Assembly: GCA_900472925.1 (NCBI GenBank)
Contig: UCJU01000002.1
Coordinates: forward strand, 124,001-188,000
Length of the DNA stretch: 64,000 nt
Direction of reading: 5' to 3'
Source of the DNA: Hyphomicrobiales bacterium
Lineage (GTDB): Bacteria; Pseudomonadota; Alphaproteobacteria; Rhizobiales; Rhizobiaceae
Shown here one piece after another: positions 35,251-44,817 of this stretch; within the stretch, counting starts at the first letter, position 1, and each line of letters begins with the position of its first letter. The notes under the pieces are model-generated. The model was not told the DNA's origin. It saw only the letters and a program-made list of their open reading frames with translations, and made no database searches. A program made the translations under genes and the position numbers.

Positions 35251-36753
35251 CTACGTAAAGGCGGGTCCGTTGGGCGAGAGACGGATGCCTTTTTTCAAAT
35301 ATTGCCATGGGAGCATAGCGGGATCTACCGCCATCGGGCCGGGAGCGGCACAGACCAAAATCGTTTCGGCAATCGGCGCGAAATCGGCCCTGAAATGCAC
35401 GGAGCTTTTGTTGACGAGAATGGCCTGCTCATTTGGCTCGATGCCAAGGTAACGGAAAAGGCCCTGATCGGCCATCTGCACCTTGTGCGAGGCAACCGCC
35501 ACCCGCACCCCGCCAATACGCAGGCAGGCTGAGGGACCGAGGCTCATTTCACTCTGTCCGTAATAGGGGCCGTGCACCTCGAAATTGCCATCTGAGAGAG
35601 CCTCGACAGTGAATTCCTCCAGAAAAGGGCTGTCGCCCTCGATATTGGAATGACCACCAAGTGCAACGCGCAGCTTGCCGCCTAAGCCTGTGGCGTGCGC
35701 CGCAAGTGCCGCAGCGGGATCATATATCAGGCCGATTGCGGCGTCTTGCGCATCATTGGCAACCAGTGCACGCAACATACCAGTCGTATCGGAATTGCCG
35801 CCGGCGCCGGGATTGTCCTGCGTATCGGCAATCACAACTGGTCTTCGGGCAGACGTCGCAATGCGCATGGCCTCCTTGACGCCCTCATCCGGTGAATAGA
35901 CCCTTCCGGCAAAAGCGCTTTCACTGGCATTTACCAGCGCTTCGAGGTCATCGACAGCGGCGTCTGCTGCGGACTGTGTGAGGCCGTAACCCAAAACCGT
36001 GGCACCGCACTCATCGAAATCCGCAGCGGGGAAACCAGGCATGAAGGACAACGAAACGACATCACCAACCTCAAGCGCCATCAGTCGGCCGTAGATGGAC
36101 TGGCAGGGTTCCATTTCCGTGCATTGCCAGGAAATCGGGATAAGATAGGGGATGGTCCGAAAGGACTTGAACAGCTTTTCTCCGCCCATCAGGCGATGCA
36201 ACTGGCTGGCTGCACGATATCCGGTCATGGTCATATCGACATGCGGATAGGTGCGATAGGCAACCATGACATCCGCCTTGTCCATCATCAGACGCGTGGT
36301 GTTGCCATGCAGATCGAGGCTGACCGAAATGGGGATATCGTTGCCGACCGCATTCCTCATACGCGCCAGAAGCTCGCCTTCGCCGTCATCAACATGCTCA
36401 CAGACCATGGCGCCGTGCAAATCGAGATAGATGCCATCCAGCGGACCCGCATTGACGATGCCCTCAACGATCTCGGTGGCGATGCGCTCGAAGGCATCCT
36501 TTGTCACATGCGCTGACGGGACGGCACCCGCCCACACAATCGGGACGGTTTCCCAGCCCGCTTGGCCTGCAAAATCCAGCGCACCGGCGATACCGATATT
36601 CGCGCCCTTTGAGCGATGCATGATCTCCGCACCACGGCTCATGCACATGTGGCCTCCGCCTTTCACGAAGTCCTCGTAGAAGGCTTGGGTCGGCGCGAAT
36701 GTGTTCGTCTCGTGCATGAAACCGGCAATAGCCACACGTTTGGACATCGTCAT
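35251..36753 (-). CDS. M81 family metallopeptidase (MlrC-like)
   Basis: 500 residues from ATG 36753, overlapping the ATPase stop by four bases (ATGA) with AGGAG four bases upstream; longer frames run into the ATPase gene. RVAIAGFMHETNTFAPT is the conserved MlrC start, with DLHGAMVCEHVDDGEGELL and SVSLDLHGNTT as metal-site stretches. MlrC from sphingomonads degrades linearised microcystin, but homologues in rhizobial operons have other, mostly unknown, substrates. It has no signal peptide and acts after import. Confidence 0.87.
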   Translation of the reverse strand: MTMSKRVAIAGFMHETNTFAPTQAFYEDFVKGGGHMCMSRGAEIMHRSKGANIGIAGALDFAGQAGWETVPIVWAGAVPSAHVTKDAFERIATEIVEGIVNAGPLDGIYLDLHGAMVCEHVDDGEGELLARMRNAVGNDIPISVSLDLHGNTTRLMMDKADVMVAYRTYPHVDMTMTGYRAASQLHRLMGGEKLFKSFRTIPYLIPISWQCTEMEPCQSIYGRLMALEVGDVVSLSFMPGFPAADFDECGATVLGYGLTQSAADAAVDDLEALVNASESAFAGRVYSPDEGVKEAMRIATSARRPVVIADTQDNPGAGGNSDTTGMLRALVANDAQDAAIGLIYDPAAALAAHATGLGGKLRVALGGHSNIEGDSPFLEEFTVEALSDGNFEVHGPYYGQSEMSLGPSACLRIGGVRVAVASHKVQMADQGLFRYLGIEPNEQAILVNKSSVHFRADFAPIAETILVCAAPGPMAVDPAMLPWQYLKKGIRLSPNGPAFT

Positions 36754-38432
36754 GTCTCTCCTGCTGTCGCCGCTGACATGGCAAGCGGACGAAAGTTGGC
36801 AAAATCCCAATGGCGTCCCGGTGCGGCATCAATCAGTTGGCGCGTATACACATCTGTCGGTTTGGTCAGCACATTGTAACCGGTTGAATATTCCACGATC
36901 TTGCCCCGCTGCATGACGATGACCTCATCGCAGATTTGCGCCGCGACCCGCAGGTCGTGGGTGATGAACAGAATGGCGATGCCCAGCTTCTCCTGTAATT
37001 GTGCCAGCAGAGCCAGAACCTGCGCCTGCACAGAAACGTCCAGCGCCGAGACCGCCTCGTCGGCCACCAGCACCTTTGGTTTCATGGCAACAGCGCGGGC
37101 TATTGCAATGCGTTGCCGTTGGCCGCCGGAAAACTGGTGCGGATAACGTTTGATCGCGTCTTCCGGCAGACCGACGAGGCTCAACAGTTGCTTGGCTTCC
37201 GCCCAGGCAACCGCATGTGACTTGCCGTAATTCACCGGGCCTTCGACGATACTTTCTCCCACGGTGAGGCGCGGATTGAGCGAGCGATAAGGATCCTGAA
37301 AGATCATCTGGATGTGCTGACGGTACGGCCGCAAAGCTCGACGGGAAAAATCGGCGATCTCATGACCGGACACACGGATGCTGCCCGACGTCGGATCAAT
37401 GAGCCGCATGATGCAACGGGCGACGGTGGATTTTCCCGACCCGCTCTCACCCACTATGCCCAGCGTGCGGCCGCGCTGCAAAGTGAAGGAGACGTCGTCC
37501 GCAGCCTTTGTGCCATCGGTCTGTTTTCCAAACAGACTCCGTTTCGCATAGACTTTTTCTAGCTCTGAGACCGACAGAACGATTTCGGGACTGGATGCTG
37601 CGCGCGGATCACGCGGTACAAGACTGGGAACGGCAGACAGCAGCGTGCGGGTATAATCCTTCTCCGGCGACCGCAAGATCTTATCGACAGGCGCGTATTC
37701 CACCAGCTTGCCGTGGTGCATTACATGAACCGTATCCGCAATTTCGGCCACCACGCCCATATCATGGGTGATGAACAGCACTGCGGTTCCCTGCTTTTCC
37801 TGCAACTCATCGATCAGCTTGAGAATTTGCTTCTGGGTCGTGACATCGAGTGCGGTTGTGGGCTCATCCGCAATCAGAAGTTTAGGCTTGAGGATCAACG
37901 CCATGGCAATCATAATTCGCTGGCGCTGGCCACCCGAAAGCTGATGTGGATAGGAATTGAAAATGCGCTGCACATCCGGCAGATGAACGTGCTCCATCAT
38001 GGCCAGAACCTGCTTTCGCTGTTCGCGCTGGCCGAGTTTGGTATGTTCCTGAAGCACTTCGCATATCTGGCGGCCAACAGAAAGAACGGGGTTCAGTGCC
38101 GTCATCGGCTCCTGAAAGATCATGGCAATCTGGCTTGAACGCAAAGAACGCATGCGCGCGCCATCCGCCTTCAAAAGGTCTTCGCCTTCGAACAGGATTT
38201 CGCCGCCTTTCGGCTCCAGCGACTGACGCGGGAGAAGACCCATGGTCGCAAGTGAGGTCACCGACTTCCCTGAGCCGCTTTCACCCACCAGGCAGACCGT
38301 CTCGCCTGCGCGAATGCTTAAAGATATGCCATCCAGCACCGGCCTGCCTGTGTCGTCTCCTGTCAGACCCACGGTCAGATTGCGAATGGACAGTATCTTG
38401 GCCGCATCGTCCTTCATCAAAGTCCGTGTCAT
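36750..38432 (-). CDS. Peptide ABC transporter ATPase, fused DppD-DppF (GsiA-like)
   Basis: 560 residues containing two complete ATPase domains: Walker A GESGSGKSVTS near residue 55 and GESGSGKSTVA near 335; signatures LSGGQRQR and FSGGQRQR; Walker B LLIADEPTTALD and VLVADEAVSALD. Each half ends with the oligopeptide-type C-terminal extension. The fusion replaces separate DppD and DppF. The start overlaps the permease stop by four bases. The second Walker B reads DEA instead of DEP, a common variant. Confidence 0.93.
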   Translation of the reverse strand: MTRTLMKDDAAKILSIRNLTVGLTGDDTGRPVLDGISLSIRAGETVCLVGESGSGKSVTSLATMGLLPRQSLEPKGGEILFEGEDLLKADGARMRSLRSSQIAMIFQEPMTALNPVLSVGRQICEVLQEHTKLGQREQRKQVLAMMEHVHLPDVQRIFNSYPHQLSGGQRQRIMIAMALILKPKLLIADEPTTALDVTTQKQILKLIDELQEKQGTAVLFITHDMGVVAEIADTVHVMHHGKLVEYAPVDKILRSPEKDYTRTLLSAVPSLVPRDPRAASSPEIVLSVSELEKVYAKRSLFGKQTDGTKAADDVSFTLQRGRTLGIVGESGSGKSTVARCIMRLIDPTSGSIRVSGHEIADFSRRALRPYRQHIQMIFQDPYRSLNPRLTVGESIVEGPVNYGKSHAVAWAEAKQLLSLVGLPEDAIKRYPHQFSGGQRQRIAIARAVAMKPKVLVADEAVSALDVSVQAQVLALLAQLQEKLGIAILFITHDLRVAAQICDEVIVMQRGKIVEYSTGYNVLTKPTDVYTRQLIDAAPGRHWDFANFRPLAMSAATAGET

Positions 38433-39319
38433 TTCGCGGCCTCTCTCTTTTTCATGCGAGGATCCAGCATGTCACGCGCGGTATCACCCAGCAGATTGAT
38501 CGACAGGATGCACAATGAAAGGAGAATCCCAGGCCAGAAGATCAAGGTCGGATTGATCTGGAAATAGGCCCGCCCTTCCGCCATGATATTGCCCCAAGTG
38601 GGAATTTCGGTGGAAACACCGGCACCGAGGAAGGACAGGATAGCTTCCGTCAGAATGGCAGAGGCGCAGACATAGGTGCCCTGGACGATGAGCGGTGCCA
38701 GCGTGTTGGGCATCAGGTGACGCCAGAGAATTTTCGTGAGGCCGGAGCCAACCGCGATTGCCGCTTCGACATAGGGTTCCTCACGTGCCGACAGCACCAC
38801 GGACCGCACAAGCCGCACGACACGAGGGATTTCCGGGATGGTGATGGCGAACATGACGGTCCAAATGCTGGCACCCGTGAGAGACACGACTGCGATGGCC
38901 AGCAGCAGGCTGGGAATGGCCATCAGCGCGTCCATGATGCGCATGACGATAGCATCCAGCACCCGAAAAAAGCCGGACACCAGACCGATTGCAAGACCGA
39001 TACCAATCGAAATGATTGCCGCTCCGACACCGATAAGCAACGAGATACGGGCGCCATATAAAACCCGCGAGAGCAGATCGCGGCCATAGGCATCGGTTCC
39101 AAGCGGATAGATATCGCTTGCCGGCTTCAGCCGAGCTGACGGCGTCATGGTCATCGGATCATGCGGAGCGAGAAGCGGTGCAAAGATTGCCAGCAGAATT
39201 GTGATAACCAGAACGCTGCAGGCGATGATCGGAATGATGCCGATGCGAGATTTCGGCTTTCCCGAGGTTTTCATGAACGGCAGGCGAAGCGCTGCCCCGA
39301 ACGGACGTGAAGCAGCCAT
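38429..39319 (-). CDS. Peptide ABC transporter permease, DppC-like
   Basis: 296 residues. Soluble start, first membrane segment IGIIPIIACSVLVITILLAIFAPL, then YPLGTDAYGRDLLSRVLYGARISL, the typical DppC stretch, and an EAA loop (YVEAAIAVGSGLTKILWRHLMPNT). Pairs with the DppB-like permease, whose stop it overlaps by one base. Together they form the channel for a di- or oligopeptide-like amide. Confidence 0.92.
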   Translation of the reverse strand: MAASRPFGAALRLPFMKTSGKPKSRIGIIPIIACSVLVITILLAIFAPLLAPHDPMTMTPSARLKPASDIYPLGTDAYGRDLLSRVLYGARISLLIGVGAAIISIGIGLAIGLVSGFFRVLDAIVMRIMDALMAIPSLLLAIAVVSLTGASIWTVMFAITIPEIPRVVRLVRSVVLSAREEPYVEAAIAVGSGLTKILWRHLMPNTLAPLIVQGTYVCASAILTEAILSFLGAGVSTEIPTWGNIMAEGRAYFQINPTLIFWPGILLSLCILSINLLGDTARDMLDPRMKKREAAK

Positions 39320-40260
39320 CAGTACCGGATCCTCGGGTCAAAAAAGGAATAGGACAGGTCTATCAACAGGTTGAGCAGGACATAGACACCACTGGTCAAC
39401 AGGATCATCCCCTGAATGACAGGATAGTCCCGCGCCAGAATGGCATCGACCGTAAGACGGCCAATGCCGGGAATGTTGAAGACGCTTTCAGTGACCACCA
39501 CGCCGGAGATCAGCAGGGCAAAACCCGTTCCGATGATGGTTAGCACGGGAACTGCGGCATTGCGCAAGGCATGGCGAAACAGAACGATGTTTTCGCGAAG
39601 CCCCTTTGCACGGGCGGTGCGAATGTAGTCTTCCCCCAGCACATCCAGCATCGAAGCTCGGGTCATGCGGGCGATCAGTGCAATGTAAATCGATGACAAT
39701 GTCAAAGATGGTAGAATGGCGCGATCGAGGAATGGCCCGATGCCCTTGGTAATGCTGCGGAAACCCTGAACAGGAAACCACTTCAAATCTATGGCGAAGA
39801 CCTGGATCAGAATATAACCGATTACGAAAACCGGCACCGAAAAGCCGATGACCGATATCGACATGACGGCATAATCGATCCAGCTGCCATGGCGCCACGC
39901 TGCGAGAACACCGAGTGGCACGGCAATGACAATCGACAGTGTGATGGTCATCAATGCGATGCTGACGGTCGGCTCTATGTGCTTTGCGATCATGCCGGTG
40001 ACGGGAGTGTTGGAAATCAGCGATGTTCCGAGATTGCCCTGGAGCAAAAGCATGATCCAGGAGAAGAACTGCACGAGAAGCGGCTTGTCGAGCCCCAGCG
40101 AGACTCTGATCTTTTCAAGCTGTTCGGGTGTTGCCATATCGCCCGCGATAATCGCGGCGGGGTCCCCTGGGGTCAGTCTCAACAGCAGGAAAACGAAGAC
40201 GGCAACTGTCACCATCACAGGGATGGCAGACAGCACACGTCGTAAAGTGTAGGCCAGCAT
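39319..40260 (-). CDS. Peptide ABC transporter permease, DppB-like
   Basis: 313 residues from ATG 40260, which has GAGGAG five bases upstream; the frame extends five codons further to 40275 but that start lacks a ribosome site. The opening MLAYTLRRVLSAIPVMVTVAVFVFLLLRLTPGDPA is characteristic of DppB. Six membrane segments and the loop YIRTARAKGLRENIVLFRHALRNA. First permease of the operon, downstream of the binding-protein gene and a hairpin. Confidence 0.92.
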   Translation of the reverse strand: MLAYTLRRVLSAIPVMVTVAVFVFLLLRLTPGDPAAIIAGDMATPEQLEKIRVSLGLDKPLLVQFFSWIMLLLQGNLGTSLISNTPVTGMIAKHIEPTVSIALMTITLSIVIAVPLGVLAAWRHGSWIDYAVMSISVIGFSVPVFVIGYILIQVFAIDLKWFPVQGFRSITKGIGPFLDRAILPSLTLSSIYIALIARMTRASMLDVLGEDYIRTARAKGLRENIVLFRHALRNAAVPVLTIIGTGFALLISGVVVTESVFNIPGIGRLTVDAILARDYPVIQGMILLTSGVYVLLNLLIDLSYSFFDPRIRY

Positions 40261-40278
40261 AGGCGCTCCTCGCATGTC

Positions 40279-40320
40279 CGGTCTGGTGTGGTCGGTCCGG
40301 CGACGATAGCCGCCAGACCG
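40279..40320 (-). repeat. Hairpin after the peptide-binding-protein gene
   Basis: CGGTCTGG (40279-40286) pairs with CCAGACCG (40313-40320), with a further CGGC/GCCG pairing inside. It lies 34 bases downstream of the binding-protein stop on the transcribed strand, before the DppB ribosome site. No U run, so mRNA 3'-end protection is likely. Confidence 0.5.
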
Positions 40321-40353
40321 AAAGGGCGATAAGTCGATCGTCAGCCCCGCATC

Positions 40354-41961
40354 CTATTCCTTCTTCTCGATGTTCCAGAACACGGGAACCGGCGCTTCCA
40401 GAAAACCGGACAGCTCGTTGCGCCACACGGAAGGAAGTTTGTACTGGCCAAGCGGGACGTAGTTGACGGTCTCCATGGCGTGAGCCTGTATATCGCCGGC
40501 AACCTTCTTCTGCTCTTCCGGTGTCGTGGCCTTTACGTAAGAAGCGCGCAATTCCTCCAACTTGGCGTCTTCCGGCCAGCCGAAGAAGCCTTTGGTTCCT
40601 CGACCGTTGAGCATCGGATTGTTGAGCGGCGTCATGATTTCAGGGACGATCCAATTGGTGAAAAACATGTTCCAGCCCCCTTCGGAGGGTGGCTTTTGCG
40701 ATGAGCGACGGGTAACGACGGTCTGCCAGTCCATGGCCTGAAGGTCGACGTTGAAACCGGCTGACCGCAAGGCCGCAGCCACGACCACCGGCTGCGCCTT
40801 GACGGTCACGACATCCGTCGGATGGAGGATCACCACAGGCGTGCCGTCATAACCAGCCTCCTTCAGCAAGGCTTTTGCACCTTCGACATTACCGGTGCCG
40901 GTCAGGGTTTCTGAACCCGCTTCGCTGGCCAGCGGCGTGCCGCAACCCATCATCGCGCCACAGACAGAATAATAATCCGGATTACCAACCAGCGCGTCCA
41001 GAACATCTTTCTGGTTCATGGCCATCATCGCAGCCTTGCGGATTTTCGGATTGTCGAATGGGGGATATAGAAAGTTCATGCGACCCATGGTCTGTGAACC
41101 AAGCTTTGCCAGCAGCTTGACCGTCAGCTCGTCATTCCCTTCCACCAGCGGCAACAAATCGACAGATGGCGCTTCGACATAATCGACTTCGCCTGACTGG
41201 ATGGCATTCATCGCCGTCTGCGCATCCGGCATTGAGACCCACTCAACCCGATCCACCTTGACGACCTTACCACCTGAAAGCCAATCCGGCGGCTCCGAGC
41301 GGGGAACGTAGTCCTCGAACTTCTCGTAGACCGCCTTCACGCCAGGCTGATATTCATCCTGCACGAACTTGAAAGGACCTGAGCCGATATATTCTGTGAT
41401 AGCCGTATCGGCAGGCGTTTCGGCAACGCGCTTGGGCATCATGAACGGAACGACCGAGGAAGGTTTCGCCAGCACATCCAACACAAAGGGGAACGGCTCC
41501 TTGAGCGTCAGCGTGATGGTCTTGGCATCGGTGGCGACAAGACTTGCAGTCTTGTCGAACATGACCTGACCGGAGGTGTCCCGCGTTCCCCAGCGTTTCA
41601 ACGAGGCCACGCAATCTTCTGCTGTCACTGGCGTGCCGTCATGCCATTTCAGACCGTCACGGAGGGTGAAGGTGTAAGTCAACTTATCTTCGGAAATCGT
41701 GTATTCGGCCATCTGCGGCTTGGGCGTAAAGGATGAATCCAGCGCCAGAAGCGTATCGTATACCATGTAGCCGTGATTGCGAACGATGTGGGCTGTGGTG
41801 ATGATCGGATCCAGAATACGAATACCAGAATGCGGAACCGCAATCATCGTCTGGGCTTGCGCTTGGGTCGCAAGGCCACTGACGCACGCCGACAGCACAA
41901 TCATAGCTGCCGCGACATGCCGTTTGAAACCGCCATTTCCTTCGGATTTTAGAGCGTACAT
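40354..41961 (-). CDS. Peptide-binding protein, ABC transporter family 5 (DppA-like)
   Basis: 535 residues from ATG 41961, with AAGGGGA about nine bases upstream; the frame is open to 42150 but only this start exposes the signal peptide (FKRHVAAAMIVLSACVSGLATQAQA, cleavage probably after AQA). The mature part has the family 5 features GYMVYDTLLALDSSFTPKPQMAEYT and YTFTLRDGLKWHDGTPVTAEDCVASLKRW. It captures peptide- or amide-like solutes in the periplasm. First gene of the operon that continues to the amidase; divergent from the tandem IclR regulator. Confidence 0.92.
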   Translation of the reverse strand: MYALKSEGNGGFKRHVAAAMIVLSACVSGLATQAQAQTMIAVPHSGIRILDPIITTAHIVRNHGYMVYDTLLALDSSFTPKPQMAEYTISEDKLTYTFTLRDGLKWHDGTPVTAEDCVASLKRWGTRDTSGQVMFDKTASLVATDAKTITLTLKEPFPFVLDVLAKPSSVVPFMMPKRVAETPADTAITEYIGSGPFKFVQDEYQPGVKAVYEKFEDYVPRSEPPDWLSGGKVVKVDRVEWVSMPDAQTAMNAIQSGEVDYVEAPSVDLLPLVEGNDELTVKLLAKLGSQTMGRMNFLYPPFDNPKIRKAAMMAMNQKDVLDALVGNPDYYSVCGAMMGCGTPLASEAGSETLTGTGNVEGAKALLKEAGYDGTPVVILHPTDVVTVKAQPVVVAAALRSAGFNVDLQAMDWQTVVTRRSSQKPPSEGGWNMFFTNWIVPEIMTPLNNPMLNGRGTKGFFGWPEDAKLEELRASYVKATTPEEQKKVAGDIQAHAMETVNYVPLGQYKLPSVWRNELSGFLEAPVPVFWNIEKKE

Positions 41962-42351
41962 TCTTGTTAGTTCCCCTTTCTTCGACATCTGAAAACGAGG
42001 CGCGAGAAACCGCAGCCACGACGCTTGCGCCGGAGCCTGAAAGATTTCTTCCAGAATGATTTGCTGAAAACCGCGACAAATCGCGACCAGCCACACCGCA
42101 GCTTTCGCGGGATGCACCGCATCCCCACGAATGACGGCAATCAACGTCAATACCGCGCACCCAAGAGGGTGGTCAGTATTTCAAAGACAACCATGCCTGA
42201 TGGCATTTTTGAATTTAAGTGTGCGTTTTTCCCGTTGTTTGAAGCATGCGTTCCCCTTATTGGTTTTATCGCAATGCGATTGCTCTTATTGATTATCGAT
42301 TATATGGTGTATGAAAAGCTTGTCAACGCCAGTGGGGAATGAAACATCATA
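41962..42351. other. Divergent promoter region between dppA-like and tandem iclR genes
   Basis: 390 bases without a credible gene. The 100 bases nearest the regulator are AT-rich and carry overlapping dyads (42268-42283, listed separately) as well as two similar CTTATTG-containing stretches at about 42256 and 42285. The half nearer the binding-protein gene shows nothing recognisable besides the ribosome site. Confidence 0.5.
42268..42283. promoter_or_regulatory. Candidate IclR-type operator
   Basis: ATCGCA, one base, TGCGAT (42268-42280) is a perfect dyad and overlaps a second, GCAAT, three bases, ATTGC (42271-42283). It lies about 70 bases upstream of the tandem IclR start and between divergent genes, the usual place for an IclR autoregulatory site. 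Confidence 0.4.
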
Positions 42352-43938
42352 ATGAGTGTCGTCGATCATGGTCGTAGCCACGTCGTGGCTCTTGAAAAGG
42401 CATTCTCTGTTCTGGAACTTTTCGGTCCCGAAGCACCGGAACTTCGGATCACAGACATAGCGCAGATGGCGGGTATGAACCGATCAAGCGCCCAACGCAT
42501 GGTTCATACGCTGGTGGAAACAGAGCTGCTGCGACGCGACGAGCGAACCGCCACATTGACCCTTTCCCACCGGGTCGCCGATCTAGCTCACACCTACCTC
42601 ACCTCAAACAATCTGATCGAATTCGTCATGTCATCGCTGGTTGATCTGAATGCTGTCACGGGGTTGAGCTGCGATCTATGGCTTATGGATAAAGATGATG
42701 TGATCACGCTGGCCCGCGTTCCATCGCCAGCCGCATCGATGACCATCGCACCCACGGGCCAACGCCTGCCGATGACGGCCTCTGCGCCGGGCCGTGCTCT
42801 GCTTGGGCTGATGTCCGGCGCTCAGCGGGAGGCCTATATTCAGCGGGCTGTTAAAAACGGTAATCTCTCCGTCGCCGCTGCTGCAAATATGGAAAAATTG
42901 GTCAAGCAGGAGCTCCCTCAAGGTTTTGCCTTCGATGCAGGCGTAAAAAGTGCCAACCAAAGCATGCTGGCAGTTGCGTTCCGCAACGTCGCTGGCGAGC
43001 CGCTGGCGGCAATTTCGATTGCGGGCTCATCATCGGATCCAGATAAACTCAACGCCCTTGCTCAGCATCTCTCGCGTGCCGTCGACCATATATCGGAACT
43101 GCGCATTACCCCTGGAACGAGGCCGTTTTTTTTCGAACCAAAGGCCGACGCACCTCTTTCGATGAATGATGGAGAGAACGACCCGCTATTCGTAACCTCG
43201 ATCGCAAAAGGCATCCATTTGCTAAGGTTTTTCAAACCCTCAACGCCGGAACTGACGTTGACAGAACTGCATCGCTTGAGCGGCTTTCCCATACCAACCG
43301 TTCAGCGGCTGACAGATACATTGATTGCCATTGGGTATCTGCAAAAGAACGAGCGTCGTCGCACCTTCCAGCTATCGGTCCGAAGTTTGGATTTGCTGTT
43401 CAAGTTCCAGATGAGCAACTCGCTGCTGAAAATGCTATGGCCAAGGCTGATCCGGTTGCGAGAGGAGTGCGGGTTGCGCTGTTCCTTCTGTATTCTCGAT
43501 GGGACAGAAATAGTCCATTTGCTGCATGTGCAAAGCCGCCCTCATCCCTCTTTTAGAACGGCCTATGCGGGCAGACGCCTGCCATCGCTCAGTTCCTCGG
43601 GTGGCCGGGCGATACTCTCCTACCTCGATGAGCCGGAAATCGACATGATCTTGAATGACAGCATCATTGAAATGGCAACACCCCACACGATAGCCGACAA
43701 GGCTGTGATTCTTGAGGAAATAAAGGGTGCACGTCAGCGCGGCTATGCCTTCACGGATCGGCAATCCATCCATGACGAAGTCAATGTGGCGGCAGCAATC
43801 CTTGACTCAAACCGCCGCCCACTAGGCGCTATCGTGGTGTCGGCACCGGTCAAGAACTGGTCGATCGAGCGGCTGGACCGGGTGGTGGCACCTCTGTTGC
43901 TTTCTCACGCGAGATCAGGTGGTTTTAGAGGCGATTAG
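42352..43938 (+). CDS. Transcriptional regulator with two complete IclR modules in tandem
   Basis: 528 residues, twice the usual ~260. First module: helix-turn-helix ALEKAFSVLELF to RSSAQRMVHTLVE (residues ~12-65), then an effector domain (SCDLWLMDKDDVITLARVPSP, APGRALLGLMS). Second module from about residue 278: VTSIAKGIHLLRFF, LTELHRLSGFPIPTVQRLTDTLIAIGYL, then CSFCILDGTEIVHLLHVQSRP and GGRAILSYLDE. The two halves are clearly diverged paralogues, and I see no stop or frameshift between them. It probably controls the divergent peptide operon. IclR proteins normally dimerise, so a single chain could act as a built-in dimer. Confidence 0.88.
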   Translation: MSVVDHGRSHVVALEKAFSVLELFGPEAPELRITDIAQMAGMNRSSAQRMVHTLVETELLRRDERTATLTLSHRVADLAHTYLTSNNLIEFVMSSLVDLNAVTGLSCDLWLMDKDDVITLARVPSPAASMTIAPTGQRLPMTASAPGRALLGLMSGAQREAYIQRAVKNGNLSVAAAANMEKLVKQELPQGFAFDAGVKSANQSMLAVAFRNVAGEPLAAISIAGSSSDPDKLNALAQHLSRAVDHISELRITPGTRPFFFEPKADAPLSMNDGENDPLFVTSIAKGIHLLRFFKPSTPELTLTELHRLSGFPIPTVQRLTDTLIAIGYLQKNERRRTFQLSVRSLDLLFKFQMSNSLLKMLWPRLIRLREECGLRCSFCILDGTEIVHLLHVQSRPHPSFRTAYAGRRLPSLSSSGGRAILSYLDEPEIDMILNDSIIEMATPHTIADKAVILEEIKGARQRGYAFTDRQSIHDEVNVAAAILDSNRRPLGAIVVSAPVKNWSIERLDRVVAPLLLSHARSGGFRGD

Positions 43939-43992
43939 CCGCTGTCTCGACAAGGGTCCATATGCCTGCAGCAAGCAAGCCCATCATCCAAC

Positions 43993-44019
43993 AAAAAAGC
44001 CGCTACAAGAGCGGCTTTT
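43993..44019. terminator. Bidirectional intrinsic terminator
   Basis: AAAAGCCGCT (43995-44004), five-base loop, AGCGGCTTTT (44010-44019), flanked by an A run on the left and a T run on the right. It serves the convergent ends of the tandem IclR gene (plus) and the outer-membrane protein gene (minus, whose stop is 20 bases away). Confidence 0.85.
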
Positions 44020-44039
44020 CAGTCATCAAAGGTCGGGTT

Positions 44040-44753
44040 TTAGAACTTGCGTCTGAAGCCGACGACAACAGCGTGGCTGCTGAAATCTGTGCTGGATGCT
44101 GAACCATCGCGTGCCGTGAAGTTGAAGTCATCAGCTGCGGTGTAGCGGTACCCGATATCAAATGTCGTGTTGCTGAACAGCGTGCTGTCTCTGAAGAATG
44201 AAATCGTGTTGAGATCGATACCGACGCCAGCATCGAGGTGGTAGGCAAATTGGGTATCGTCATCATCCATGGCAACGCCCGCAACGCCCTGCTTGTGCAG
44301 TTCGAGGTTCATCGCACCGATACCACCGCCGAAGTAAGGCGTGAACGCGGTGTTCGTGGGAATGTCGAGGTAAGCGTTGACGAAGCCTTGGATCGTACGC
44401 GCTTCGCCAAACGAATTCGAACCGAAGTTCACGCCGCCAATGCTGATCTCATTGACGTCGGCTGTGCCGTAGCCAACTTCAAGCTCGACGCGTGGAGAAA
44501 CGAAGCCGTATGAACCGAAGCTGTAACCAGCGCGCAAGCCGCTGTACATGCCGAGATCATAATCAGTATCGAACGAAGCTCCACCAGATGAGAAGCTTGT
44601 GTTGTCAGGAAATGTCAGGCTGCTGATCGAGCCGAGATAAAAACCGCCTGGATTCGCAACGACGGCAGGCTCAGTCTGAGCAACCATGTCGGCGGCATTC
44701 GCGGATGATGCGAGAAGAGCTAGCAAGCCTGCCAACTTAACAATCTTTTTCAT
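44040..44753 (-). CDS. Outer-membrane beta-barrel protein (Omp25/31-like porin family)
   Basis: 237 residues. Signal peptide MKKIVKLAGLLALLASSANA, cleavage before ADMVAQ. The mature protein alternates aromatic and small residues in amphipathic strands (FYLGSISSLTF, MYSGLRAGYSFGSYGFVSPRVELEVGYG, FTPYFGGGIGAMNLEL) and ends in Phe (VVVGFRRKF), the signature recognised by the barrel-assembly machinery. Rhizobial and Brucella surface proteins of this type number eight strands. Role: structural or adhesion; no transport function is evident. It stands alone with its own terminator. Confidence 0.85.
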   Translation of the reverse strand: MKKIVKLAGLLALLASSANAADMVAQTEPAVVANPGGFYLGSISSLTFPDNTSFSSGGASFDTDYDLGMYSGLRAGYSFGSYGFVSPRVELEVGYGTADVNEISIGGVNFGSNSFGEARTIQGFVNAYLDIPTNTAFTPYFGGGIGAMNLELHKQGVAGVAMDDDDTQFAYHLDAGVGIDLNTISFFRDSTLFSNTTFDIGYRYTAADDFNFTARDGSASSTDFSSHAVVVGFRRKF

Positions 44754-44817
44754 TTGGTAGACCTTTCGAAAGAATCGGCCCCCGCCGCTTGAAATGAGTT
44801 AGCCATTTGTAGGCTCT

